From: an uncultured Saprospiraceae bacterium | GTDB taxonomy: Bacteria; Bacteroidota; Bacteroidia; Chitinophagales; Saprospiraceae | Assembly (NCBI GenBank): GCA_937997635.1 | Contig: CALLFA010000175.1 | Coordinates: 1 to 64,000 of the forward strand | Direction: 5' to 3' | DNA: 64,000 nt | Shown here: positions 47,329 through 57,390 of the stretch, piece by piece | How positions within the stretch are numbered: position 1 is the first letter of the stretch | Layout: each line of letters starts with the position of its first letter | Notes under the pieces: model-generated | The model's input: only the letters and a program-made list of their open reading frames with translations | What the model was told of the DNA's origin: nothing | Databases searched by the model: none | Program-made: the position numbers and the translations under genes

Positions 47329-49851
47329 ATGGCTCAAAAGAAAAAGGCTAAGAAAAAAAAGACAAACGCAGAATCAAAACCAGTACTCAAGAAACTGACA
47401 TTTCTGGCTTGGTTTCTATTCATTGCTGGATTGATCTTTACTATACTCGTCTTTGTATTCATCTCCGTATCAAAAATGCCGAATACAGAGGAACTAGAAA
47501 ATCCAAGTTACGACTATGCTACCCTCATAATCGCTGACGATGGGAACACTGAAATAGGAAGATATTGGAGAACCAATAGAGAGAGCACCAATTTTTCAGA
47601 ACTCAATACGCATTTGGTTGATGCATTGGTGTCTACAGAGGATGAGCGGTTCTTTAACCACACAGGTGTCGATGGAAGGGCAATCTTACGAGCAGTTGCT
47701 AATTTTGGAAAAAAAGGAGGTGGAAGCACCATCACACAACAATTGGGTAAACTATTCTTCACTCAGCGATCAAGCAACCCTGTCAAGCGTATTTACCAAA
47801 AACTCCAAGAATGGGTCATTGCCGTTCAATTCGAAAAACGGTATACCAAAGAAGAGATTATCGCCATGTTTCTCAATAAAATGGACTTTAGATATGATGC
47901 AGTCGGTATTGCTTCTGCCGCAAAAACATACTTTGGAAAAGAACAGCAAGAACTGAACGTAGAAGAAGCCGCATTACTCATCGGTATGCTGAAGAATCCA
48001 AGATTATATGACCCCGTCCGAAAACCAGAGAATGCAATGAAACGCAGAGAAGTTGTATTGAGTCAAATGGTCAGGACTGGTAAACTAGATAAAGAAGTTT
48101 ATGATTCAATTAGAGTGTTGCCTTTAAAAATGGAAAACTTTAATAGATCAGACCACGTCAAAGGTCTTGCACCATACTTTAGAAGAGAGTTAACGAAAGA
48201 ACTACAAACAATCTTAAAGGATCCTAAACACGCCGATCCAACAGGAAAAAAATATGACTTATATGCCGATGGTCTCAATATATATGTGACTATTGATGCC
48301 AAAATGCAAGCACACGCAGAAGAAGCAATGCGCGTTCATATGAAAAAAGTCCAAGATAATTTTTTCGCCACGTGGAACAATAAAGATCCTTGGTCTTATG
48401 AAGCAGATTCAAAACAAAAATCTACAAGGCAAAGTAAGCTGCGCCAAATGATAGACGAATCAGAGAGATACAAAAGACTAAGAAATAAATATCTCCAAGG
48501 AGTCACAAGTAGAATTTCTGGAGATATCGACAAAGTACGCCTTTGGAACTCAGACATCAAACGATTGATTGAAGCCAAAGAAAATCCATCTTACTTAGAC
48601 GGACTGGTAAGAAAAGAATGGATCAGTAAACAGCAACGAAGCACGTATAAAGAAATATTAGAAAGCGATCACATTCTCGAACTCATAAACCAATGGAATA
48701 AACTCGAAAGAGTAGCTAAAAATGAATTCTCCAAAAAGACTAAAATGAAAGTCTTTGCCTACACACAAAGCGGAGAAAAAGTAGTGACAATGAGTCCACT
48801 TGATTCCATTAAATATCATGGAGAACATCTACAACTTGGATCCGTCTCTATAGAACCCCAAAGCGGTTTTATAAAAACGTGGGTTGGTGGTGTAGGTTTC
48901 AAATATTTTAAAAATGATCACGTCAGGAGTAATCGGCAGGTTGGATCCACTATAAAGCCGCTCATCTATATGCAAGCCATGCAGCAATGGGCAATGTCTC
49001 CATGTACCAAAGTGATTGATCAGCGCTATTGCATTGATAAAAATGATCCTAACTTTTCCGTCTCGGCTACCTGGTGCCCAGAGAACAGTAGAAAGAAATA
49101 CAGTGGTGAAAAATTTACACTTTACGACGCTTTAATGAATTCCCTAAATTCAGTATCCACGTATCTGATGAAAGAAATTGGGAATGTCGAACGAGTCAGA
49201 GAACTCGCAGAAAGTATGGGGATAAATAAAGATAAAATTCCACCATATCCTTCAATTGCCTTAGGGACACCAGACCTATCGGTTATGGAAATGACTGGAG
49301 CCTATAATACGCTTGCCAACAAAGGTGTGTATGTCCAACCAACATTTATCAAGCGCATTGAAGACAAAGAAGGCAAGGTTATCTATCAAGCAAATCCAAA
49401 AAGACGAAAAGCGATTGATGAGCAATACGCTTACTTGATGACAGATATGCTCAAGCACGCTACTTCGCGACGAAGAGGCGAAATCCAAACAGAGTATGGA
49501 GGTAAAACTGGTACAACAGATGACTATCGAGATGGATGGTTTATGGGCATCACCCCTGGTCTCGTGGTAGGCACTTGGGTAGGTGGCGACAACCAGTGGA
49601 TTCGATTTTTGAACCTCGATCTTGGTCAAGGAGGAGTTATGGCTCGTCCATTCTTTTGGGAATTTATGCGTCGTGTGGAAAATGATCCATCATTAAGATT
49701 TGACAAGACTGCTGTATTCGAACCACCAACTGACGGTCTGAGTATTGAGACCAATTGTGCTTTATACAGTGCCTTGGAACAACCAGCGCAAGGACCAGAA
49801 GATGAAATGGATGAAGAGTTCGAAGAGGAGTTTGAGGACGAATTCGACTAG
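47329..49851 (+). CDS. Bifunctional penicillin-binding protein 1A (glycosyltransferase 51 plus transpeptidase)
   Basis: This 840-residue peptidoglycan synthase has a Lys-rich cytoplasmic start and one membrane anchor at about 26-48. The GT51 domain has EDERFFNHTGVDG near 99 and GGSTITQQLGKLFF near 127. The transpeptidase domain has the SxxK serine in GSTIKP near 543, SLNS near 606, and KTGTTDD near 725. The C-terminal tail is strongly acidic (EDEMDEEFEEEFEDEFD). It polymerises and cross-links cell-wall glycan at the inner membrane. It is a housekeeping gene standing alone, followed by two related hairpins. Confidence 0.95.
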   Translation: MAQKKKAKKKKTNAESKPVLKKLTFLAWFLFIAGLIFTILVFVFISVSKMPNTEELENPSYDYATLIIADDGNTEIGRYWRTNRESTNFSELNTHLVDALVSTEDERFFNHTGVDGRAILRAVANFGKKGGGSTITQQLGKLFFTQRSSNPVKRIYQKLQEWVIAVQFEKRYTKEEIIAMFLNKMDFRYDAVGIASAAKTYFGKEQQELNVEEAALLIGMLKNPRLYDPVRKPENAMKRREVVLSQMVRTGKLDKEVYDSIRVLPLKMENFNRSDHVKGLAPYFRRELTKELQTILKDPKHADPTGKKYDLYADGLNIYVTIDAKMQAHAEEAMRVHMKKVQDNFFATWNNKDPWSYEADSKQKSTRQSKLRQMIDESERYKRLRNKYLQGVTSRISGDIDKVRLWNSDIKRLIEAKENPSYLDGLVRKEWISKQQRSTYKEILESDHILELINQWNKLERVAKNEFSKKTKMKVFAYTQSGEKVVTMSPLDSIKYHGEHLQLGSVSIEPQSGFIKTWVGGVGFKYFKNDHVRSNRQVGSTIKPLIYMQAMQQWAMSPCTKVIDQRYCIDKNDPNFSVSATWCPENSRKKYSGEKFTLYDALMNSLNSVSTYLMKEIGNVERVRELAESMGINKDKIPPYPSIALGTPDLSVMEMTGAYNTLANKGVYVQPTFIKRIEDKEGKVIYQANPKRRKAIDEQYAYLMTDMLKHATSRRRGEIQTEYGGKTGTTDDYRDGWFMGITPGLVVGTWVGGDNQWIRFLNLDLGQGGVMARPFFWEFMRRVENDPSLRFDKTAVFEPPTDGLSIETNCALYSALEQPAQGPEDEMDEEFEEEFEDEFD

Positions 49852-49976
49852 ATCTGGCTTATTTTTAGCATTCTTTTGCTTGAAACACACGAAAAATCAC
49901 TAAAAATAGGGATATAATAAGATCTCATTAAGGCTTACTTTTACTGTGACACTGATACAGAACAAACTTCCTAAAG

Positions 49977-50016
49977 AAAGAGAGTCATTACAGGATATGG
50001 CTCTCTTTTATTTTTC
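49977..50016 (+). terminator. Hairpin with T-run after the PBP1A gene
   Basis: The stem AAAGAGAGTCAT (49977-49988) pairs with ATGGCTCTCTTT (49997-50008) with one G-U pair and is followed by TATTTTT. It is a good intrinsic terminator. Confidence 0.75.
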
Positions 50017-50127
50017 TAGTTCCGACGGATTTTTTCGTCGACATAAAAATCACTATAAATAGGGATAAAATTTAAGCATTGCTTCTATTACATTTGCATT
50101 CGACAGACTAAGGATATTCTTCCACTT

Positions 50128-50167
50128 AAAGGAGAGCCATTTAACCCATGACTCTCTTTTGTTTTTT
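50128..50167 (+). terminator. Second related hairpin with T-run, between convergent genes
   Basis: The stem AAAGGAGAGCCAT (50128-50140) pairs with ATGACTCTCTTTT (50148-50160), with one wobble and one mismatch, followed by GTTTTTT. It lies in the second copy of a duplicated segment (see findings) and may serve both convergent genes. Confidence 0.65.
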
Positions 50168-50236
50168 ATTGACCCCCATGTCTAATTGAACAAGAACTAC
50201 GGTCATGCTATCCGGACATTGTCATGACTCTGAATG

Positions 50237-53026
50237 TTAATTGCACGGATCAATCAAGGCATGAAAGGTCGCACCTTGTTTTACTTCAAATTCTGGATTT
50301 AAAGAAATCAAATTGGATCTAAAGTCTACAATTTCTGGAGACAACACCTCTCCATTTGAATTTATTGATACCCTACTTTGATACACATTAGAGCTGATCG
50401 ATTGGTTCAATAAACTTATGGTGGAAACACAAGAAATACTATTTGCGCAATAGCGAATCCATAATCTAGGTGCAGAGGCACTACAGTTTACATGACGTTC
50501 TGCAGTCTGACTACCCAAGCCTTCAATGATAAATGCCATTGCATTATCATCGGACCACGAATTTTGATTGACTATCTCTTGTACAACAGAAGAAATGTCA
50601 GCGGTTCTGTGCTCTTCGAAGGCAACGTTTCTGACTGTCCAATCATTAAAACTCCAATTGACAGCATTCACTGTTTTATTTCTTTGGCTAATGTTAAATG
50701 GTGTGGCAACAAAAGCTGGTGCATGACCAATAGCCTGTCCCCACAATGTCAAATCGCTAGCCTGAGATACATCGGTCTCATCAACGACGAATTGCACATA
50801 CGCCTCTTGAATGCTGGCTCCTTGAGGTATGCCCAAATTAGAAAATCTAAGTCCTATGATTTGATTGCCAGTGTCATTTGTATCAAATGTAAGCTCTAAA
50901 TCACTACTTCCATTATTGACACTGCCATTAGCGCGTTCCTCTGCACTATCCATTGAACTAGCTGCTGAATCAGTACTTAGTTGCTCATCACAATCACACG
51001 AAGGGTGGTCTGGCAGAATGTCACACAGTTCTATCTTACCAAGCATCCCTCTATTGGGGTTATCATTATTATCTTCATCAATGGTATAGATGGTATTGTT
51101 ATCAGCAAATGCGATAGCTTCTCTTTGCCAATGTAAGCCTGCAGGAAAATCAACAGCCGTAATGGTACCATCTAGAAAAATACCAGGCGTGAAATCTGTC
51201 ACCAACCAAAACCTCCTTCCCCACAACATAACCAGCGTCTGTCCATCAGGACTTAAATCTGCCGAAGCGATTTTGTATTGATCAATGGGTTCATTTGGAT
51301 AGTTTGGATTCAAATTGATGGAGAACAATTGCGTAGCCGTGTATTGTCCACCTGGATTTGGTGTGGCTGGAATTTTGTAAATATGTGCCAATCCCGCAAG
51401 CGGATTATCTGGATTAGACTTATTATTTTTTGGAATCAAATAAATCTCATTGTTCCAATAAAACATTGATTCTGTATCACCAGCAACTCCATCATTGGGA
51501 TATCTAAAGTTGATGACTTCTGCTGTATAATCTGTATCGCAAAAATACAGTGGATTTTTTATTTTATAAATGTGCAAATCAGTATATGGACTATTCCCAC
51601 TACCGAATTCACCGACATACATATTACCATCATCATCAGAAGTCATGTCTTCCCAATCAACATTTTGTATGCCTGGGATAAAGACTTCACGTAGTAATGT
51701 CCCATTAGCATCCAATTCGTATAGAATGCTATCATTGGGTGGATCATTGCCTTGTTTATCATTATGTGTCCAAAAATTTCCATAATGGTTAACGATAAGT
51801 CCTGAAGCATGATACACGTCAAATGGCAATTCTGCACATAACTCAGGTTCGTATTCTGGCAAAGAACCTGTACATGGTACCAGATCAAGTCTGCCCTCAC
51901 CAAATAGTGATGGATTAGCAGCTACATTAGTCGATGTTGCATTCCAGCCAATTCTTGCCTCCCGAGTATTCCCACCATCATCATCATCATTCACTTGGAC
52001 ATCGATCCCGATGACATTTCCTTGGATGCCATCTCCGATCAGTGACCAATTTAGAGCAATCTCATACGTATATCCATTTGCTGTGTTTATAAAAGCAGCA
52101 TTTACACCAGCAGGATTAACCTGGCCTTCTGAGACATGGTATACATCTGAATCATTCCACCGAAACAAAAAATGGTGATCATCAATACCATCATACGTTG
52201 TCGTTTTATCATTACCAACATCAAGGAACAATTCGACACCATCATCAGAAGACTCTAACCCTGGAGGAGAATCATTGACCAGTACATCGTCACTGACATT
52301 AATGACCAGATACAGATTATTGTCATCCCATATCGCTTTAAAGTAGGCTGAAAAATCTGATGAAGATGCTGCATTTCCATCTATCGTCTGCATTAGATCG
52401 TACTGGATCGCTGGATTCCAAAGTCCACCTTCACTCCCATTGATCCCTGGAGCTGAACCTGTTTTGCAAAATAAAGCCTCAGGTTGAGTTGCGGGACAAG
52501 ATTCTACAATCGATACATTATCGAGATTAAACGTCCCGAGAATATCACCATAATTGAAATACAGAAACACATCTTCCGTAGCATCATGTGTAAACGTGTG
52601 CGAAAAAGGTTGCCATGCATCTGTTAGTGGAGCAGATCCCCCAGAGATGAAGTTATTGCCATTCACAGCATTCATACCAAAAGACATGTTAACAGAACCC
52701 GTAGATTTTCTAGCATCAAAAGTTAAGACATAGGTCACACCAGCTGTCAGTGGAATCAAGTCTCTTTTAATTTGAATATCCCAAGGATTTACCCCAAGTG
52801 AAGTGACAGTGACTTCTGCTGACAATGAACCATCCGAAGCTGTTGCATTGGTGATGGAAAAGTTAGCAGTGCCACCATTAGCCGTCCTTGGGCCCCAATC
52901 AGTAAAATTACTTTCGAAAGATTGATTAGTCATAATTAAATTTGCTGTATTGCATTGACTTAGTAAAGAAGTAGTTAAATAACAAATGGACAACACTGCG
53001 GGTAGGATAAATCTAAACATGTTCAT
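50237..53026 (-). CDS. Large secreted multidomain carbohydrate-binding protein (CBM4/9-like, CBM9-like, propeller, C-terminal stack)
   Basis: From the ATG at 53026 it encodes about 929 residues with a signal peptide ending LLSQ. Domains in order: a CBM4/9-type jelly roll at about 25-165 (NQSFESNFTDWG, LTFDARKSTGSV), a CBM9/DOMON-like domain at about 175-375 (AIWDDNNLYLVINVSDD, then DGVELFLDVGND), a beta-propeller at about 390-660 (YHASGLIVNHYGNFWTHND, DWEDMTSDDDGNMYVGEFG), a DNRLRE/CBM96-like domain at about 680-870, and a C-terminal coathanger-stack domain (LNPEFEVKQGATFHALIDPC). No glycosidase motif is evident. A surface or extracellular glycan-binding or esterase-like role is possible; the function is unknown. 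Confidence 0.8.
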   Translation of the reverse strand: MNMFRFILPAVLSICYLTTSLLSQCNTANLIMTNQSFESNFTDWGPRTANGGTANFSITNATASDGSLSAEVTVTSLGVNPWDIQIKRDLIPLTAGVTYVLTFDARKSTGSVNMSFGMNAVNGNNFISGGSAPLTDAWQPFSHTFTHDATEDVFLYFNYGDILGTFNLDNVSIVESCPATQPEALFCKTGSAPGINGSEGGLWNPAIQYDLMQTIDGNAASSSDFSAYFKAIWDDNNLYLVINVSDDVLVNDSPPGLESSDDGVELFLDVGNDKTTTYDGIDDHHFLFRWNDSDVYHVSEGQVNPAGVNAAFINTANGYTYEIALNWSLIGDGIQGNVIGIDVQVNDDDDGGNTREARIGWNATSTNVAANPSLFGEGRLDLVPCTGSLPEYEPELCAELPFDVYHASGLIVNHYGNFWTHNDKQGNDPPNDSILYELDANGTLLREVFIPGIQNVDWEDMTSDDDGNMYVGEFGSGNSPYTDLHIYKIKNPLYFCDTDYTAEVINFRYPNDGVAGDTESMFYWNNEIYLIPKNNKSNPDNPLAGLAHIYKIPATPNPGGQYTATQLFSINLNPNYPNEPIDQYKIASADLSPDGQTLVMLWGRRFWLVTDFTPGIFLDGTITAVDFPAGLHWQREAIAFADNNTIYTIDEDNNDNPNRGMLGKIELCDILPDHPSCDCDEQLSTDSAASSMDSAEERANGSVNNGSSDLELTFDTNDTGNQIIGLRFSNLGIPQGASIQEAYVQFVVDETDVSQASDLTLWGQAIGHAPAFVATPFNISQRNKTVNAVNWSFNDWTVRNVAFEEHRTADISSVVQEIVNQNSWSDDNAMAFIIEGLGSQTAERHVNCSASAPRLWIRYCANSISCVSTISLLNQSISSNVYQSRVSINSNGEVLSPEIVDFRSNLISLNPEFEVKQGATFHALIDPCN

Positions 53027-53510
53027 TGTTTTGAATGTAATTTTGATTAATAGTATAACCTGTAAGCACACATCTTAGTCTAAATGCTATATGTGACACT
53101 AGCAATGACTCTATTTATACTTTAAAGCCTTAATATAAATTCAATTATTCAAAAAAAAGTAGGGTATACACCTATTAACCTATGGATTATAACTTGTAAA
53201 CTATTGTTCAGAATAACACAATTGATGGAGAATTCCTGTCCCGAGGCTTCAATTCGCAAATTTGAACTCTACTCCAGACCTCTATGTGAGAACCAAAACA
53301 AAAAATTTAGTTTGACTGTCTCTATTGTCAGCCTCCTCATAAATAAGGATATTTAACTTTTCATCACATAGGAGTAATAATATAAGAATGCAACCAATTA
53401 CTTTTGTCATGCAGATCGATAAGACTTCTTATAACTAGTTGCATCCGCAAAGTTGCATTTTGAATAAAAAAATGCAAAGTCCCATTGGTTGATATTAAAC
53501 CATTCGCCTT
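53027..53510. other. Gap between divergent CBM9 and terpenoid-cluster genes
   Basis: This AT-rich stretch of about 480 bp should contain promoters for both sides. I see no copy of the sugar operator, no RNA gene and no repeat family. Confidence 0.5.
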
Positions 53511-54827
53511 ATGAGTAAAAACATTGATCATTTACCAGGAAATAAAGGATTGCCAGTGGTAGGTGAAATTCTAAACATATCCAAAGAAGGCGTTAAATAT
53601 TTTGAGAACAGAAAAGAGAAATACGGTGAGGTATATAAGTTTAGGATGCCAACCGGAATGGTTGTCGGTTTTCTTGGCGAAAAAGCTGCAATAACTTTAC
53701 TAAAAAATCATGGAAATATTGTCAATATTGGGAATGCCACTAAAGACTTATTGGGACCAATATATCCAAATTCCATTATGCTGATGGATGGAGAACAGCA
53801 CAAAAAAGACAGAAGCATTTTAATGCAAGCGTTCAAGAGAAAAGCCCTTAGTGAGTATATCACAAAAATGCCGAAAATTTTGGAGCAAACACTTGAAGAA
53901 ATTCGTGATAAAAAGAATATCAAAGTGTACCCCATGTTTAAGACGCTTGTCATACGAATCACAGGTAAGTTGTTTTTCGGAATTGAAGATGAAGTATTTC
54001 TTAAAAAAGTGAATGAGGCAATTACTCCTATGGGTATAGCAATGGTCAGTATACCAGTTAATTTGCCAGGTACAGCTTATAATAAAGGTTTGAAAGGCAG
54101 GAAATATCTTTCGAAAGAATTTTTAAAACTAGCTGCACAAAAGAGAAAACATCCCGGTAATGATTTTTTCAGCAAACTGTGTATCGCCACCAATGAAGAT
54201 GGAGATACCTTTACTGATCAGGAGATTGTGGATCACCTCTTGTTCCTCTATCAAGGTGCTTACGATACAACTTCATGGGCATTGAGCAATTTAGTATATA
54301 GATTGTCTAAAGCACCAGAGTGGCAAGAAAAAATGAGAGATGAAGTAAAACATATTGACTTAAAAAATATTGATTTACATACGATACTCGGACTCAAGAC
54401 GTCTACAATGATTTTTAATGAGGCCATGAGACTATCACCTTCAGTACCCTTGACCATCAGAGAAGCAAATGAAGATTTAAAACTAAATGAAGACGTGACA
54501 GTTCCAAAAGGGACAAAAATTTGGGTAAGCATGACGATGGGTATGAGAGACCCTAAACACTGGAAAGACCCTGAAGCATTCGATCCAGGGCGATTTAGTG
54601 AGGATCGCCAAGAACATAAGAAATGCCCACACGCTTTTTTACCTTTTGGTGCAGGACCACACCAATGTATCGGAAGAGTATTTGCCGAAATTATCGTTAA
54701 AATGATGATGACCGCAATTTTGAAGGAATTTAGATTTTCCGTTCCTGACAACTATAAGATAGATATAAGTGAATTCCCAATCATGCGACCTAAAGATGGA
54801 TTGCCTGTTCAGTTTGAGAAGATTTAA
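53511..54827 (+). CDS. Cytochrome P450 of the terpenoid cluster
   Basis: This 438-residue P450 is unrelated in detail to the sugar P450 at 44239. The I-helix motif YQGAYDTTSW is at about 246-255, ExxR is in FNEAMRL near 304, the PERF-like region reads FDPGRFSEDR near 360, and the haem loop is FLPFGAGPHQCIGRVFA with ligand Cys 386. It resembles CYP families that oxidise terpenoids, sterols and carotenoids. The cyclase gene starts 18 bp after its stop, so they are co-transcribed. It probably hydroxylates or oxidises the cyclase product. No ferredoxin partner is in the cluster; it may borrow one elsewhere, possibly the ferredoxin at 43921. Confidence 0.9.
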   Translation: MSKNIDHLPGNKGLPVVGEILNISKEGVKYFENRKEKYGEVYKFRMPTGMVVGFLGEKAAITLLKNHGNIVNIGNATKDLLGPIYPNSIMLMDGEQHKKDRSILMQAFKRKALSEYITKMPKILEQTLEEIRDKKNIKVYPMFKTLVIRITGKLFFGIEDEVFLKKVNEAITPMGIAMVSIPVNLPGTAYNKGLKGRKYLSKEFLKLAAQKRKHPGNDFFSKLCIATNEDGDTFTDQEIVDHLLFLYQGAYDTTSWALSNLVYRLSKAPEWQEKMRDEVKHIDLKNIDLHTILGLKTSTMIFNEAMRLSPSVPLTIREANEDLKLNEDVTVPKGTKIWVSMTMGMRDPKHWKDPEAFDPGRFSEDRQEHKKCPHAFLPFGAGPHQCIGRVFAEIIVKMMMTAILKEFRFSVPDNYKIDISEFPIMRPKDGLPVQFEKI

Positions 54828-54845
54828 GACCAGTAAAGTCAACAC

Positions 54846-56462
54846 ATGCCAGAAGTAAAACACCTTATCAATGACATTTCAATAGAGCTCCAAGTGAGTG
54901 TCCGTATTAAACAAAATATTGATGCGCTTTTGACCTTACAGACGCCTACTGGTGCCATAGATGCACGCTGTGACAGTCGCATATTAGAATCTTCACTTGC
55001 CCTGTATTTGTTGAGAAGTCAAGCTTACGGACTGGAAAGACAGGAACAAATTGTACAATATTTACAGAAAGAAATAGGCAATAAAAAAGAATATACAACA
55101 CCATTAGAAAACGTCATTATAACAATGGCTGAGAGATTGGTCAATGTTGATCAGATTTCAAATACAATATCACAGCAAGGGACAACTTCAATTATAAGCG
55201 CTGATCGTGGTAGAAAAGCACTTTATTTTGGATGCCTCTTAGCAGAAACAGGTGTAATAGATTTTTCGGATTTACCCTTTGATTTCATTAGCTTCCAAAC
55301 ACCTCACCAAGCCGTACAAACTTGGGCAAATGTTATGCTTTGTAGCCTAAAGGTTATGTACTGTTATGGCACTTCTAATGAACATCTTATTACATTAGAA
55401 GACCGCAATTTCCTTACTTCTAAATTATTTCAAACAGCCATTTTTGAGAATAATGTATTGACACAAATTGTGGGACTTATTGCACTATCTAAGTTACTTC
55501 CTAGCGAGCAACTTGAAAATCCAATAAATGCTCTATTGACATGGCAACAAGCTGATGGTGGCTTCCCTTTGATGACTGGTCTGGATAATTTCGTAACTCC
55601 ATTAGCTGGTTTTGCCTTATTGGAATCGTTACCTTATTTAATCGAATTAGATCAAGTTACATCTAATGCAGCATTAAGAAATATGGCTAACTATCTGGCT
55701 TCAGAACAAAAGGAGAGCGGAGGATGGTCCTATATGAAAGGCACTGCACAAATTGACCTAGACGATACTGGTTTGTGTCATGCCTTCTTAGCAGTTCTTG
55801 ATCCAACTGCATTTAACACTCACATCAATAAAGCAGAAAGTTATGTAGCACAAATGCAACATAGCGATGGCGGTTATCCCACTTATATAAACGGCAATCC
55901 TTCTACAACTTCTATGACAGCTGCTGTACTTCATGGAATCCTAGAAATGGTATCGTCTCATCCAGAGAAAATTTCTTCATGGAGAAATTCAATAGCTCAG
56001 ACTTTGCAATATCTGGCTCGAAATCAAAAGGACAATGGCACCTTTGAGAAACGCTGGAGTCGATCAGAGACACATGCTATGTTTAGAGTAGCTGTAGTTT
56101 TACGAATAATCCAACAGAATCGTGATTTATCAGATCTCGATGAATTAATACAGAACATTTTAGACAAAATAGATCATTACTTAACCAATTCGCAGAATGC
56201 TGATGGTGGATGGGGATTTAACTCAGATAGGGAGAGTGACCATATCAGCACTGCATATGCTATACTTTGTTGTTCTCTATCTAAGCAAGAATTAGCAAAA
56301 AAAGGAGTACACTTTTTATTGAAAGTACAAGAAAATAATTCCACTCATACTAAACCAGATTTATTGGGTCCACGCCCAGTACCTTATTCGATACCAAGCT
56401 TACACTTAGTCATTCAAATCTACGCTTTTGCATATTTCATGAAAATCCATAAGTCTACATAA
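54846..56462 (+). CDS. Class II terpene cyclase (DxDD type, squalene-cyclase-like repeats)
   Basis: This 538-residue alpha-barrel cyclase has the class II protonation motif Asp 304-Leu-Asp 306-Asp 307-Thr. Several QW-type repeats are visible: QQADGGFP near 236, QKESGGWSY near 288, QHSDGGYPTY near 340, QKDNGTFEKRW near 396, and QNADGGWGF near 455. The length fits two-domain bacterial class II diterpene and sesquiterpene cyclases rather than the longer squalene-hopene cyclases. It would cyclise a prenyl diphosphate by protonation while keeping the diphosphate. Neighbours are a P450 upstream and a prenyl diphosphate synthase downstream, plus a HAD phosphatase. A drimane (C15) or labdane-type (C20) skeleton is expected. 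Confidence 0.87.
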   Translation: MPEVKHLINDISIELQVSVRIKQNIDALLTLQTPTGAIDARCDSRILESSLALYLLRSQAYGLERQEQIVQYLQKEIGNKKEYTTPLENVIITMAERLVNVDQISNTISQQGTTSIISADRGRKALYFGCLLAETGVIDFSDLPFDFISFQTPHQAVQTWANVMLCSLKVMYCYGTSNEHLITLEDRNFLTSKLFQTAIFENNVLTQIVGLIALSKLLPSEQLENPINALLTWQQADGGFPLMTGLDNFVTPLAGFALLESLPYLIELDQVTSNAALRNMANYLASEQKESGGWSYMKGTAQIDLDDTGLCHAFLAVLDPTAFNTHINKAESYVAQMQHSDGGYPTYINGNPSTTSMTAAVLHGILEMVSSHPEKISSWRNSIAQTLQYLARNQKDNGTFEKRWSRSETHAMFRVAVVLRIIQQNRDLSDLDELIQNILDKIDHYLTNSQNADGGWGFNSDRESDHISTAYAILCCSLSKQELAKKGVHFLLKVQENNSTHTKPDLLGPRPVPYSIPSLHLVIQIYAFAYFMKIHKST

Positions 56463-56475
56463 AATAAATATCGAT

Positions 56476-57390
56476 ATAATAAATACTCTTATTAAAGAAA
56501 AAACATCACTTGATCTTCTCTATCAATGGAAGGATCGCCTTGAGCGTGTGATGTCAGAAAAATTGCCTTCAGTAGGAACAGCGCCTAGTCGTCTACACGA
56601 AGCAATTAGGTATTCGAGCCTGAATGGAGGTAAACGAGTGCGAGGCTTATTGGTATATGCTACTGGGTATCTGATGGGTGCTACAGACGAATTACTCGAT
56701 GTTCCAGCGTGCGCTATTGAAGCCATTCAATCCTTTTCTCTTGTTCACGATGATTTGCCTGCATTGGATAATGACGATTTAAGACGAGGAAAACCATCGT
56801 GCCATAAAGCTTATGATGAGGCTACTGCCATTCTCGTAGGCGATGCTTTACAAATGTTTGCCTTTGAACAGTTGAGTAAGGCAACTCACTCAGCAGAACA
56901 ACGACTCAACATGATTCGAATATTAGCTGAAGATTCTGGTTCAACTGGTATGATCGGCGGTGGTTTTATTGAATTGGATATTAGTGGTAAATCTTGTTCT
57001 CTTAAAGATTTAGAAGACCTTCATTGGTTAAAGTGTGGCAAGTTAATTCGAGCCAGTGTGCTGTTGGGTGCTTATGCCGTTACAAACCCTGACAATGATA
57101 TGTTGTCAAGATTAGAACAGTATGCTTATGGTTTGGGAGTTGGCTATCAGATAAGTAACGATCTTTTAGATAGTATGGGTAAACTTGAATTCCTTGGCAA
57201 AAAACCAAATTCAGATGAAACAGTAGGTAGAACCACTTTCTCTTCAGAATTTGATAGGTCTATTGCCAAAAAACGTATGCTTGATTTATTTGATGAATCG
57301 TTAGATGCCTTATATGGATTAGACAGAGCTGAACCGTTGCAGCTTATTACCAAGCAAGTCAGGGATCGATCATTGTCTGTTTTTAATTAG
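56476..57390 (+). CDS. Short-chain polyprenyl diphosphate synthase (FPP/GGPP synthase type), start uncertain
   Basis: This IspA-like synthase has GGKRVRG, the first Asp-rich motif HDDLPALDNDD, GDALQMFAF, GGGFIELD and KCGKLIRAS. The first canonical start codon in frame is GTG at 56548, but that removes the N-terminal helix; the frame is open back to 56443 and encodes plausible family sequence (KEKTSLDLLYQWKDRLERV). I place the start provisionally at 56476; a rare ATA/ATT start or an indel in the sequence may explain this. The second Asp-rich motif is altered to NDLLD from DDxxD. Phe at position -5 before the first motif suggests a C15 product. It should supply the cyclase encoded just upstream. 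Confidence 0.82.
   Translation: MINTLIKEKTSLDLLYQWKDRLERVMSEKLPSVGTAPSRLHEAIRYSSLNGGKRVRGLLVYATGYLMGATDELLDVPACAIEAIQSFSLVHDDLPALDNDDLRRGKPSCHKAYDEATAILVGDALQMFAFEQLSKATHSAEQRLNMIRILAEDSGSTGMIGGGFIELDISGKSCSLKDLEDLHWLKCGKLIRASVLLGAYAVTNPDNDMLSRLEQYAYGLGVGYQISNDLLDSMGKLEFLGKKPNSDETVGRTTFSSEFDRSIAKKRMLDLFDESLDALYGLDRAEPLQLITKQVRDRSLSVFN

Larger units (their letters stand above)
49852..50236. other. Gap between convergent PBP1A and CBM9 genes, internally duplicated
   Basis: Two diverged copies of a segment of about 120-150 bp are visible: AATCACTAAAAATAGGGATA (from 49895) and AATCACTATAAATAGGGATA (from 50049), each followed by a related terminator-type hairpin. A small stem CGACG-CGTCG (50023-50040) lies between them. 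No gene is seen. Confidence 0.6.
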
